Below the pieces are notes generated by a model. The model saw only the letters and a list, made by a program, of their open reading frames with translations. It made no database searches and was not told where the DNA came from. 64,000 nucleotides of DNA from an uncultured Poribacteria bacterium (GTDB lineage: Bacteria; Poribacteria; WGA-4E; WGA-3G). Position numbers and translations under genes: made by a program. Position 1 is the first letter of the stretch; each line of letters opens with the position of its first letter. This document shows positions 33,508-41,122 of the stretch, piece after piece. Location: assembly GCA_951813545.1 (NCBI GenBank), contig OX638352.1, positions 434,001 to 498,000 of the forward strand, read 5' to 3'.

Positions 33508-34336
33508 TCCGTTGTCCCTTTCCGGTGATATTTCTTGAATCCTGTAAATCTCCTAATCCTGATTCAGACAATAATTTTGCAACAGTTACTGCATTCTGGT
33601 ATATCTGATCTGATTGAAATTGGGTGTACATCCCAACCGCCATCGCGTCAGTCGGTTTGATATTTTCGAGTGCAAGTTGAAACGCTTCTCGCGGCTCGCT
33701 TCTACCAGCGGCTAACACCTTTATGGCGATTATCGGCATCGGTATCGCTTGTATAGCATCGAACGCTGCATCCCGATCGTTCGGCAGATAGAGTTCTCTA
33801 TGCCTCGTATGATTATACAACGCACAGACATAAAAGTCAACATCATATCCTTCGGCGTAGCAGTATTTGAGTACCTGTGGATCGTGCGTGCCGAGTCCGA
33901 CAGCACAACCGAGGTCTCGGATACGTTTGAGACTCTCGTGCAATGAACCGAGCCGTCCTTCTGCGTACAACTTATCGGTCGTGCCACCGTGATGATAGAT
34001 AGCAATCGGTTTATAGCGCGCGATAATCTGTAGGTATTCGTCGAGATCTGCGTATTCTGTATCTTTTGGCGTCTGCGCAATCCACTGAATTGTGCCACCA
34101 GCGTTCCAGTATTCGTTGAGGGTGCGCATGATATGCCTATCGGCGCGAGCGAGGACGGTATTAATGCCGTTTTCCTCCGCTTGTCGGAGGTCTGCCATAA
34201 CTTGGAGCGTCGTATAGTAATCCTCCATGGCTTTCGATGCCGCTGCGGAACGGTGCGAGATACCACTATACGGATTACCACCGATAATGAGTCGTGTGAC
34301 GCGATGTGATGCGATAGAAATAGTCGGTAGTTTCAT
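33431..34336 (-). CDS. Aldo/keto reductase-like TIM-barrel protein with repeat-derived C-terminus
   Basis: ATG 34336 (MKLPTISIASHRVTRLIIGGNPYSG) is chosen; the frame extends 20 codons further upstream without support. The 301-residue product resembles the aldo/keto reductase-like barrels common in Planctomycetes/Poribacteria: RLIIGGNPYSG, LARADRHIM, AIYHHGGTTDKLY, VGLGTHDPQVLKYC, PIIAIKVLAAGR. The real domain seems to end near VAKLLSES. Beyond that, the codons come from a dispersed CTGAATCAGGATTAG repeat (33533-33574) and then run 77 nt into the methyltransferase gene in another frame, giving a Gly/Arg-rich tail. Catalytic Lys/Tyr of true aldo/keto reductases are not evident. Confidence 0.72.
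   Translation of the reverse strand: MKLPTISIASHRVTRLIIGGNPYSGISHRSAAASKAMEDYYTTLQVMADLRQAEENGINTVLARADRHIMRTLNEYWNAGGTIQWIAQTPKDTEYADLDEYLQIIARYKPIAIYHHGGTTDKLYAEGRLGSLHESLKRIRDLGCAVGLGTHDPQVLKYCYAEGYDVDFYVCALYNHTRHRELYLPNDRDAAFDAIQAIPMPIIAIKVLAAGRSEPREAFQLALENIKPTDAMAVGMYTQFQSDQIYQNAVTVAKLLSESGLGDLQDSRNITGKGQRNEQDYGTGSDGYRGSRGSLRCDGAR
33533..33574. repeat. CTGAATCAGGATT/TACAGGATT repeat extending a gene
   Basis: Minus strand reads GTCTGAATCAGGATTAGGAG then ATTTACAGGATTC, matching 29244-29285. It lies at the end of the TIM-barrel gene, replacing its expected stop. Confidence 0.65.
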
Positions 34337-34337
34337 C
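34305..34337. repeat. 33-bp direct repeat, copy 1 (5' end of the TIM-barrel gene)
   Basis: TGTGATGCGATAGAAATAGT and following bases match 34831-34863 at 28 of 33 positions. Copy 1 is the start region of a real gene; copy 2 is a relic upstream of a lipoprotein gene. Confidence 0.8.
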
Positions 34338-34340
34338 GTA

Positions 34341-34817
34341 TTATTTTGTGCCCCCCGGCTTCTCTTGAGAAAAATGGGAACTCCGAGAACCGGCACTCGG
34401 GTTCAAATCTCTTTTCGCCGAAATTTTGTAAATTACACCCTTTGGATCTGTATGAAACATAAGTTGATACATTTTAATTGTTGTCTCGGGTGCCTGTGTT
34501 ACCCGGCGTCCGAGGTTAACTGACTGTTTATCGGAAATGATTTCGCGATGTGCTTGCTGTAGAAAAGTTAGCGAAGGTGTCTGCCAGATGTAAACTTTTG
34601 AACCTGTGTCGGTGTTGCTGATTCCATGTGGTGTTCCCCATACTCGAATCGCCTTTGAAATGTGCCTTCCGTGCCACACCTCCAGAATTCGCTGTACTTC
34701 TTGCCGCTGTATTTCTTCCCCTGGTGAGGGTTCGGGAGCATTCATCAAATGCTTCGATGCTGTACACCCAACGAGTAAGATGCTCGCAGCGAATACGAGC
34801 AGTGTAAATTTGTTCAT
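34341..34817 (-). CDS. Lipoprotein of unknown function, paralogue of 35505-35981
   Basis: ATG 34817 (MNKFTLLVFAASILLVGC) follows AAGGAG; earlier codons encode the relic repeat. The 158-residue protein has a clean lipobox (LLVGC). Then comes a domain with VQRILEVWHGRHISKAIRVWGTPHGI and YIWQTPSLTFLQQ, and a C-terminus with GVIYKISAKRD. The layout (Trp-rich centre, beta-like end) matches its paralogue at 35505-35981, which has exactly the same length. Resemblance to small OmpA-assembly/SmpA-type lipoproteins (GTP...V..W) is possible but unproven. Probably periplasm-facing outer membrane lipoprotein. Confidence 0.8.
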   Translation of the reverse strand: MNKFTLLVFAASILLVGCTASKHLMNAPEPSPGEEIQRQEVQRILEVWHGRHISKAIRVWGTPHGISNTDTGSKVYIWQTPSLTFLQQAHREIISDKQSVNLGRRVTQAPETTIKMYQLMFHTDPKGVIYKISAKRDLNPSAGSRSSHFSQEKPGGTK

Positions 34818-34830
34818 TTTCAAAACTCCT

Positions 34831-34863
34831 TGTGATGCGATGGAAATTGGTGGTAGTCTCATC
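34831..34863. repeat. 33-bp direct repeat, copy 2 (relic gene start)
   Basis: Read on the minus strand it would encode RLPPISIASQGV, versus KLPTISIASHRV at the real TIM-barrel start (34305-34337). Confidence 0.75.
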
Positions 34864-34865
34864 AT

Positions 34866-35462
34866 TTACTTCGTGAAGTTCTGGCTCTGATACACCCGAA
34901 TTTCCCGAATCACAATATCCTTAAAGGTCACTTTAGTTCTACCAGTTATTGGTTCTTGTGTAGCCCTTGCTAAATCACGATTGGCATAGATAGAAACTCG
35001 CAGTACCCGCACGGGTCTGTCGATGTCGATGCGTATCGCCTCGCCGTTCTCGGACCTGGCAATCTTATGACTCGTCACTGGCTCAAAAAGAGATGCTTTT
35101 TCATTCGTTGTCTCTGCCGTCGATGTGTCTACCGAGAGACGATAAATGTTTGAAATTGGATGCACCTTGATGTAAGCGACAGGCGTAAGCGTATCGAGTT
35201 GAATCAACGCCTCAGTCTTCTGTTTGCCTTCCACCCAGTCGCCATATCGGAGACTGTGCTTATAAGCAGCGTTATCTTTTTCAACAAAGCCTTTTACCTT
35301 CAGGAAGCCGGTTGTGGCAAGATCGCCATCAACGAGTGATGGATACGCTTTGCAAGATAGGTGTGTAGCCTCTATTCGTCTTGGAAGTGGTGCGCACCCT
35401 ACTATGAGTAAACACACTCCGATTGCCACACATACGCGCAAAGAATAGGTTCTACTCAACAT
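34866..35462 (-). CDS. Lipoprotein with discoidin-like beta-sandwich
   Basis: ATG 35462 (MLSRTYSLRVCVAIGVCLL) follows GGAGGTG; an ATG 5 codons earlier overlaps that RBS. 198 residues: signal with lipobox LLIVGC, then a domain with YPSLVDGDLATTG, ALIQLDTLTPVAYIKVHP and IDRPVRVLRVSIYANRDLA. This pattern fits F5/8 type C (discoidin)-like or related carbohydrate-binding sandwiches (a ligand-contact 'DGDLAT' and 'I.LD....I..I.I'). Function unknown. Lies between two paralogous lipoprotein genes on the same strand. Confidence 0.75.
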   Translation of the reverse strand: MLSRTYSLRVCVAIGVCLLIVGCAPLPRRIEATHLSCKAYPSLVDGDLATTGFLKVKGFVEKDNAAYKHSLRYGDWVEGKQKTEALIQLDTLTPVAYIKVHPISNIYRLSVDTSTAETTNEKASLFEPVTSHKIARSENGEAIRIDIDRPVRVLRVSIYANRDLARATQEPITGRTKVTFKDIVIREIRVYQSQNFTK

Positions 35463-35504
35463 TGGTTTCACCTCCATTTTATTAGTGAATAGTCCTAAAT
35501 ACCT

Positions 35505-35981
35505 CTACTTCCACTTGAGTTCATTTGCGGCATCGTAGTTCTTTTTTGCAAGTGTTTTGGAGATTATGCCGTCTGGACGCGCATAAAATGTAATCTCGTA
35601 TGCATAGTCTGTGGATAAGTATGTCCCACCTACACCGCTCCGTAAACCGCCCAGGTCCTGTCTGGAGGGTCTCCGTTGCCCGGGTCGAGGTATCATTCGA
35701 TGCTCTTGGTTACCTAAATACCTCCATACAGGTATATGCCAAATATAGGTCTGCCAACCTGTTCCGTCATCGTTAACCTCATCCGGCGATCCCCATTTCT
35801 GAACAGCCTTTGAGATGTGTGTCCCTTTCCATCTATCTATAGTTTGCTGCATTTTCTCTTCCGACGAGAGCTCTGAGGTAGAGGGATGTGACTTATGCCG
35901 CAAATGCGCAGGTGCCGTACACCCCGCCAGCAAAATACTCACGACAAACGCGAGATGTCCAGCGAACGAAAACCTGTTCAT
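35505..35981 (-). CDS. Lipoprotein of unknown function, paralogue of 34341-34817
   Basis: ATG 35981 (MNRFSFAGHLAFVVSILLAGC) is chosen by comparison with the paralogue, which has the same TTTTGAAAATGAAC context; a GTG at 36026 with a close GGAG is an alternative. Also 158 residues. Shares WKGTHISKAVQKWGSPDEV, YIWHIPVW and a C-terminal GIISKTLAKK with the paralogue, but diverges elsewhere. Lipobox LLAGC. Middle Arg/Pro-rich stretch (RPGQRRPSRQDLGG) is a likely unstructured linker. Confidence 0.78.
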   Translation of the reverse strand: MNRFSFAGHLAFVVSILLAGCTAPAHLRHKSHPSTSELSSEEKMQQTIDRWKGTHISKAVQKWGSPDEVNDDGTGWQTYIWHIPVWRYLGNQEHRMIPRPGQRRPSRQDLGGLRSGVGGTYLSTDYAYEITFYARPDGIISKTLAKKNYDAANELKWK

Positions 35982-36063
35982 TTTCAAAAAGGTCTGCTGA
36001 AAAATTCGAGTTTCCACAATGAACACCTCCGTTTTAAACTTGTCAGAATAGATAGCGATTTCT

Positions 36064-36080
36064 GTCCCAATAGGACTTAC
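36064..36080. repeat. Single AGGACTTACGCAA repeat end
   Basis: AATAGGACTTACGCAATAT, matching the terminal repeat of the elements at 4989 and 21811, without a partner end nearby. Confidence 0.5.
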
Positions 36081-36126
36081 GCAATATTGATAAAATAGTA
36101 GGGTTTAGCATTTTGGACATACATAA

Positions 36127-37101
36127 TCATTCAGTTTTGATTTCACCCCATGTGGTTTTGAAAAATTGTGGCTGCGGTGAGACGGGTAAAGCCAACGGGT
36201 CAAACCAATTACCTACATAATTGCTTCCATCGTGCGTAAGTTGCGTGATTTCGAGCGTTACCACATTGATTTTGAAAATCTGAAATTTACCGCCAACCGA
36301 TTGGGAATAGACAAGTTCATCACCAGACGGCGACCAAGTGAGCACTGTCCTCCCCGGGACAACAACAATCGCGTCAACAATCCCTTGAAGTCCACTACCA
36401 TCGCGATTGACGATGAATATGGACTGTTGTGCAAGCTCCGGTCTGCGCCAGACAAAGGCGATTTCGTTGTGAGTCGGTGACCATGCCGGTTGAAACATTC
36501 GCTGGTGACCATCCAGTTGGAGTGTCTCTTGCTTGTCGGTTTTTAGGTTGATAAATCGGATCTGGCGGCTCGCCCAACGAATCTCGTCCCTCACAACATA
36601 CGCAATTTCTGTTCCATCCGGGGACCAAATGGGCTCTTCACCATGCGCTTTTTCCATTTCGACAATGCGGTTTACCGACGTTCCGTCTGCCTTAGCAGTA
36701 TAGACGGCTGTCCGTTTAGTCTCACGGTTAAGTTGAATATAAGCAATTTTTCCCCCATCAGGGGACCAGGCAGGGTCGTCTCTATATGCGGATGCTGTGC
36801 GAAATACAGGTCGCTCTCCGTGTCCATCAGCACGCATAATATAGAGATCACGCTCCCTACCTCAATCAGAAACGAAAAGGATTTCTTCGCCTGTTGGCGA
36901 GCAGACCGGACTGAAATCGTCTGCTTGGTGATTGGTTAATCTAACTTGTTCACTGCCATCGGGATTCATCATATAAATTTCCGAGTTGCCATTCCGATAG
37001 GACGAAAAGACAATTTTTTCGGTTGTGAGCGATTTCGCAGAAACGGAATACAGCAATCCGAAACTCAAGCAACACAAACAGAAAACACGTAGCACTTTCA
37101 T
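36127..37101 (-). pseudogene. TolB-like beta-propeller exported protein interrupted by in-frame UGA
   Basis: One frame from ATG 37101 to the stop at 36127 encodes 324 residues, about the length of the paralogue at 37243-38208, but has TGA at 36862-36864 (codon 80). Before it: signal peptide (FGLLYSVSA), then IVFSSYRNGNSEIYMMNPDG and ILFVSD. After it: GRERDLYIMRADGHGE. Related repeats normally read SD-R-xG, so a CGA-to-TGA change explains the stop. There is no Cys partner, and the downstream hairpin is weak (4 bp), so selenocysteine is unlikely. The rest contains further PD40 repeats (DPAWSPDGGKIAYI, EPIWSPDGTEIAYV) and the shared tail FKTTWGEIKTE. The downstream part could be expressed only from a new start such as ATG 36837. 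Confidence 0.75.
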
Positions 37102-37242
37102 GGAAAATCTCCCCTAAATAATGATCTCTGTTATCGGTAAGTTGTGCCCAATTTAAAACATCTGATTTATGCCTCAATACACCAGTGTTGTACACCTTCT
37201 CAGCAAGTAGATTTAACCTTCCTCTATCCGATGAAACTTCAT

Positions 37243-38208
37243 TTAGTCCTGGACAGACTGCTTTAGCCTGCCCCAGAGAGTTGTTTGTGTTTCCGTAGTT
37301 GGAGAGACAGGAAGAGCACCTGTTGGCACCCACGCCGGACCCATATCTACCTCCCGATGGCGTGTCAATTTGCGGCGATTCTCTACGGCACCATTGACAT
37401 TTACACGATAGATGTCATAATTTCCCGCCCATAAGGACATGAAAACAATCGTGTGTCCATCAGGGGACCAGGCTGGCGACCCATCAAATTCCAGATGGAG
37501 TGTAATCCGCCTGAGACCTCTCCCGTCAACGCTTAAGGTGTAGATGTCATAATTTCCGCCTAAAACCACGGTAAAAGCAATTCGTTTGCCATCCGGAGAC
37601 CACGCGGGCGTCCATCCGGGTTCGGGTTGGTTTTTGAGCCTGCTTTGATTCCCGCCATCCGCATCCATTATATAAATGCCAGCCGGATCTCTAAAAGCAC
37701 GAAAAGCGATGAACTGGCTATCCGGCGACCAAACCGGAGTGTTGTTCTTCTCATCCCGATGCGTTAACTGTTGGAGATTCCCACCGTCAGGTTCGATTTT
37801 GTAGATGTCCAACGTTCCTGTTCTCTCGGAGGTAAATGCAATCCATCGTCCGTCTGGAGACCATGCGGGACTATTGTCACGTGCTGGATGGTCCGTCAAC
37901 CGCTCGGATATCTTTGTCTTGAGATCCATCACATAAATGTCCTGATTGCCGTCCCGAGAAGAACCATAAGCCATCCGCTGTCCGTCCGGGGAAAACGTAG
38001 GATAAGTCTCATGGGCGAAGTGGTCTGTCAGCTGCTGGAGATTCTTACCGTTTATATCCATCATATAGATGTCATAATTTCCATTTCGCTTGGAACTAAA
38101 GGCAATGGACGGAACATCGGATGCGTATACATAAAAGTTTACCGCAAACAGGAAGGACCCCAATATTATTGTCGTTCCAAACATGATATAAGGCAGTTGT
38201 CGTTTCAT
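37243..38208 (-). CDS. Exported TolB-like PD40 beta-propeller with TTLWGRLK tail
   Basis: ATG 38208 (MKRQLPYIMFGTTIILGSFLF) follows GAGGAG; an ATG at 38241 lacks a better site. 321 residues: signal peptide ending VYASD, then six or so PD40/WD-like repeats (IAFSSKRNGNYDIYMMD, PAWSPDGRWIAFTSERTGTLDIYKIE, PAWSPDGKRIAFT). These resemble the C-terminal propeller of TolB, without its N-terminal domain. It closes ALPVSPTTETQTTLWGRLKQSVQD, the same type of tail as the LamG proteins. Its paralogue at 36127-37101 lies just downstream. Probably secreted or surface-associated. Confidence 0.9.
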   Translation of the reverse strand: MKRQLPYIMFGTTIILGSFLFAVNFYVYASDVPSIAFSSKRNGNYDIYMMDINGKNLQQLTDHFAHETYPTFSPDGQRMAYGSSRDGNQDIYVMDLKTKISERLTDHPARDNSPAWSPDGRWIAFTSERTGTLDIYKIEPDGGNLQQLTHRDEKNNTPVWSPDSQFIAFRAFRDPAGIYIMDADGGNQSRLKNQPEPGWTPAWSPDGKRIAFTVVLGGNYDIYTLSVDGRGLRRITLHLEFDGSPAWSPDGHTIVFMSLWAGNYDIYRVNVNGAVENRRKLTRHREVDMGPAWVPTGALPVSPTTETQTTLWGRLKQSVQD

Positions 38209-38711
38209 TTTTTTCTCCTCTTCATGAACGGGTTTAGTCACACATAAATCAATTGACGATCCACTTTTTTACAAGGAGCGTGTTTTACCTACGATGCTTG
38301 CGGATTGAACGCTTGTTGAACCGCTATCGGGAGTTCACTTCCTGTATAGCGTCGATGCATGTCGCCGGGTGAAACTTCGACATCAAAGAGATGTTTTTTA
38401 CTGTTGTATATCTCCGAGTGCCGCTCTTCATGTCAGGTAAATAGCAATTTCCGTGCCAATTCAAAATAAGGGAAAGAACGGGAGATATAGCGGATTTAGC
38501 GGGTTTGGCGTGTGTACAGATTGCACGAAACGGGGCAAGCGGGAAGATAACTGCACGAATTTGTGCAGATGTGAAAAATAGGACGGGTTAATGGAGAGCA
38601 AGCGTGTTGTGCGGAAAGGGTTAGCACATGTAGCCTGAAACGAAGTGGAAGGCGGGTCTACGGAAAAGCATATTATCACCTAAACCCGCCTGAACGAACC
38701 GCAAGGAAAAT
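38209..38711. other. 503-bp intergenic region upstream of the TolB-like gene
   Basis: No gene seen. It contains two dyads (38521-38568) like those at 8888-8936, and a copy of the CCTTGCGGTTCG repeat at 38650-38715 touching the cyclase stop codon. A short open frame at 38461-38679 has no RBS and low-complexity composition. Confidence 0.6.
38521..38568. promoter_or_regulatory. Pair of TGCAC-N6/7-GTGCA-type dyads, candidate operator
   Basis: TTGCACGAAACGGGGCAA (38521-38538) and CTGCACGAATTTGTGCAG (38551-38568, a perfect palindrome) start 30 nt apart. Same consensus and spacing as the pair upstream of the first LamG gene. Confidence 0.45.
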
Positions 38712-38715
38712 TTAA
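38650..38715 (-). repeat. CCTTGCGGTTCG repeat, copy 1
   Basis: Minus strand reads AAATTTTCCTTGCGGTTCG, then AGGCGGGT...ACCCGCCT as hairpin arms. Other copies: 40962-41029 and 46783-46848. It overlaps the cyclase stop codon. Confidence 0.7.
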
Positions 38716-39668
38716 AAAATGGCGATCGGATTGCCGGGGGAACCCGTCGCACCTTTGAGACGCAGCGGTGCGAAACTAAAAGCGAATTCATAAACCTTCG
38801 CCGCCGCTAACTCCTCTGTAATAATGTTCTCAAGGTTGTAAATACCGTGTTTAACGATAAACAGCTGATGCACCGGAAACGCGAGCGTTTCATCAGGATT
38901 CGGAACGACTTCGATGCCCCAATTATCGGAACACAACATCACAATCTTCTGGTCAACGAGGTATTGCCCCGCCTCCAAGCCAATGCCGGGTTCTGTGGTG
39001 CCGTAGCGATCATTATCTGTCATCCAGAATTTACCCCAACCGGTGTGGATGATAACGACATCGCCGGGAGTAATCTCGACACCCTGCTTCTTCAGGGCAC
39101 CCTCCAGATCAGCGCGTGTAATTTCATAACTATCGCCGAGGACTTCAACACCTTTATAACCAGCAACATCAATCAACACCCCGCGTGTCACGATCGGGCC
39201 CACGTTCTCAACACCGAGTTCTGTGAGACCTTCCGCTTTGGCGAAATCGCGTTGGTGCAGCCCATTGTAGTAGAGGTCGCCGATACCGATGTGACCGAGT
39301 CCATCAAACTGCGTGCCGATCTGTCCGATTTCACCACTGAAGATTTCCTCAAACCACGTCGTTTTGTTTTCACCGAGTGGACCTGACATCGCCGGAATTC
39401 GCAGACTATAATGCCGCGTCCCGAAGACGGGGATACCACTTTCATAGACCCTGCCAAGTTGAAAGACTTCACCCGTTTTAATCAAACTCGCGGCTTCCAA
39501 TACTTTCTCTGGTGTTAATCGGTTAACAGCACCCCGCCGATCGTCAGCACCCCATTCGGAAGGAAACCACGATTCTTGCGTAAGGGTAACAGTTGCTGTG
39601 AGGGCGAGTATGCCAAAGATCAGCCCAAACAGAATAAAAGACTGGTATTTTTTCGACTTTTCAAACAT
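38712..39668 (-). CDS. Exported cyclase-family (kynurenine formamidase-like) hydrolase
   Basis: A 318-residue metal-dependent hydrolase of the cyclase family. The N-terminus has a hydrophobic export segment (FILFGLIFGILALTATVTL), so it is periplasmic or secreted. The family motif appears as QIGTQFDGLGHIG (GT-x-x-D-x-x-x-H; the usual leading His of HxGTHxD is replaced, so one metal ligand may differ). Then GDVVIIHTGWGKFW and CSDNWGIEVVPNP provide the second half of the site. The start follows AGGAGGTAATT. Close to the sponge-symbiont/Planctomycete type with SEWGADDRRGAVNRLTPEK. Substrate unknown. Confidence 0.85.
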   Translation of the reverse strand: MFEKSKKYQSFILFGLIFGILALTATVTLTQESWFPSEWGADDRRGAVNRLTPEKVLEAASLIKTGEVFQLGRVYESGIPVFGTRHYSLRIPAMSGPLGENKTTWFEEIFSGEIGQIGTQFDGLGHIGIGDLYYNGLHQRDFAKAEGLTELGVENVGPIVTRGVLIDVAGYKGVEVLGDSYEITRADLEGALKKQGVEITPGDVVIIHTGWGKFWMTDNDRYGTTEPGIGLEAGQYLVDQKIVMLCSDNWGIEVVPNPDETLAFPVHQLFIVKHGIYNLENIITEELAAAKVYEFAFSFAPLRLKGATGSPGNPIAIF

Positions 39669-40069
39669 AATTACCTCCTGTGGAGTTAGAAAAAGAACGA
39701 CACATAGGTATCAATTTAAGAAGAAACTGCTCATGGCATCGTAGGTTGGGTTGAACGGATGCCACCAAAACTGTAAAAATCATAGAAAAACAAAGTTGGC
39801 TCCATACACGCCACATTGACCAGAAACCGAGTGAAACCCAATGCTTTCGTTGTCAAGTGCCCGCAACTCTGGCGGTATGAAGTTGGGTTTCGCTGCATTG
39901 TTGAGTGGATATGCCGACAGGTCGGATTTCACGCCTATTTGGCACACCGACATCTCCGTTTTCGGTTCCGCTCTACCCAACCTACGGGACCCCGAAACCC
40001 CTAAATCGACACCTATGGGTTAAAAAAAGAACGACACAAGATCGTTGACTACAAATAACAAGGGGTCCT
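39669..40069. repeat. 401-bp gap holding an inserted inverted-repeat element
   Basis: No gene seen. An element with GTAGGTTGGGTTGAACG (from 39739) on the left and CTCTACCCAACCTACGGG (to 39987) on the right lies between two copies of AAAAAGAACGACACA (39690-39704 and 40023-40037). The latter look like a duplicated flank. The interior contains GAGTGAAACCCAATGC and GGTATGAAGTTGGGTTTCGC, degenerate copies of the end. Confidence 0.6.
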
Positions 40070-40960
40070 ATGGTTTCTACTTCAATCGCCTTAATTCTGC
40101 TGTCAGCATTTTGCCACGCCTTATGGAACTTCTACAGCAAATCCAGTAGAGATACACGAATCCTCTTTTTCTGGTGTGGATTCTACACCATAGTAATAGC
40201 GTTCATTGCCTTTGGTATCAAGCAACCGGTAATTCCGAAACCGGTATGGATCTATATTCTTGGCTCCGCCTTTGTCCACCTGTTATACAAGTTGTTTTTG
40301 ACGCACGCTTATACAGTTGGCGAGATTTCGTTTGTTTATCCAATTACACGCGCCGCCCCAGCCTTCTTGCCACTCTTTGCCTTTCTTTTTTTGAAGGAAC
40401 GAATTTCAGCACAAGGCATGGTCGGCATCTTATGTGTAATGGCATCCATAGTGCTCTATCAACAACGCGAGGCGCGCATCCAGCTCAAGACGTTCTTTAG
40501 TTACCTTGGCAAACCCGATGCCCTCTGGGCTTATGCAACCCTGGCAAGCGTCATTGGGTATTCACTGATAGACAAGCAAGGGATGTCTGAATTTCATCGC
40601 TATTCGACGGATGCTCCCTTGTGGCGAGCGGTGACCTACTATTTAATGGAGAACAGTATCTCGCAAGTCCTTTACGGTTTGTCCTGCCTTGCCCGGTTTC
40701 CACACCAGCAAATTGCCGAAATTGGACGAACGGAATGGAAGCGGACTCTTGCCATTGTTGTCCTGTCGTTGACCTCCTATTCACTCATCCTCTACGTTTT
40801 GATGACAGAAAAGGTCAGTTATGTGACCGCGGTTCGGCAGTGTTCTGTCATTTTCGTTGTTTTGCTCGGTGGGTACGCCCTGAAAGAGACTTACACAAAA
40901 CGCCGATTCATCGCTGCCGTTGTGATGGTCCTCGGCATTTTCTTGATCGCCTATCAGTAA
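40070..40960 (+). CDS. EamA/DMT-family inner-membrane transporter
   Basis: A 296-residue polytopic protein with about ten hydrophobic helices in two EamA halves. Half 1: SIALILLSAFCHALWNFYSK to PAFLPLFAFLFLKERISAQGMVGILCVMASIVLY; half 2: YATLASVIGYSLIDKQG to VSYVTAVRQCSVIFVVLLGGYALKE and VVMVLGIFLIAYQ. Gene order of motifs (FLKER and GYALKET after the penultimate helices) is typical of drug/metabolite exporters. Substrate unknown. RBS AAGGGG precedes ATG. A repeat copy follows the stop directly. Confidence 0.9.
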   Translation: MVSTSIALILLSAFCHALWNFYSKSSRDTRILFFWCGFYTIVIAFIAFGIKQPVIPKPVWIYILGSAFVHLLYKLFLTHAYTVGEISFVYPITRAAPAFLPLFAFLFLKERISAQGMVGILCVMASIVLYQQREARIQLKTFFSYLGKPDALWAYATLASVIGYSLIDKQGMSEFHRYSTDAPLWRAVTYYLMENSISQVLYGLSCLARFPHQQIAEIGRTEWKRTLAIVVLSLTSYSLILYVLMTEKVSYVTAVRQCSVIFVVLLGGYALKETYTKRRFIAAVVMVLGIFLIAYQ

Positions 40961-40961
40961 T

Positions 40962-41029
40962 TTTTAATTATTCCTTGCGGTTCGGTGAGGTAGGTTTGGA
41001 TATTGAAATGCCTTTCCGTAGACCCGCCC
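40962..41029 (+). repeat. CCTTGCGGTTCG repeat, copy 2
   Basis: TTTAATTATTCCTTGCGGTT then GGTAGGT...CCGTAGACCCGCC. It starts right after the EamA stop codon. Confidence 0.7.
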
Positions 41030-41122
41030 GCGCCCTTGTTGCAGGCTACGTCTTCAGCATCACCAGAAACCTACATGTGAGCGAAGCGGAGCGCAGAGCG
41101 AAAACCTAAAAATTAAAAGACC

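Noticed and set aside
36862..36864. In-frame UGA in the TolB-like gene read as selenocysteine
   Set aside because: No Cys partner, expected residue is Arg, hairpin downstream only about 4 bp; a nonsense mutation is simpler.
9852..38208. TTWGxLK tails as a known sorting signal (PEP-CTERM, LPxTG, type IX)
   Set aside because: No hydrophobic helix, no Arg cluster and no matching motif; the tail is short and polar.
38461..38679. 72-codon minus-strand frame in the gap upstream of the TolB-like gene
   Set aside because: Composition is Pro/Phe/Ser-rich without RBS and it covers the dyads, so it is likely non-coding.
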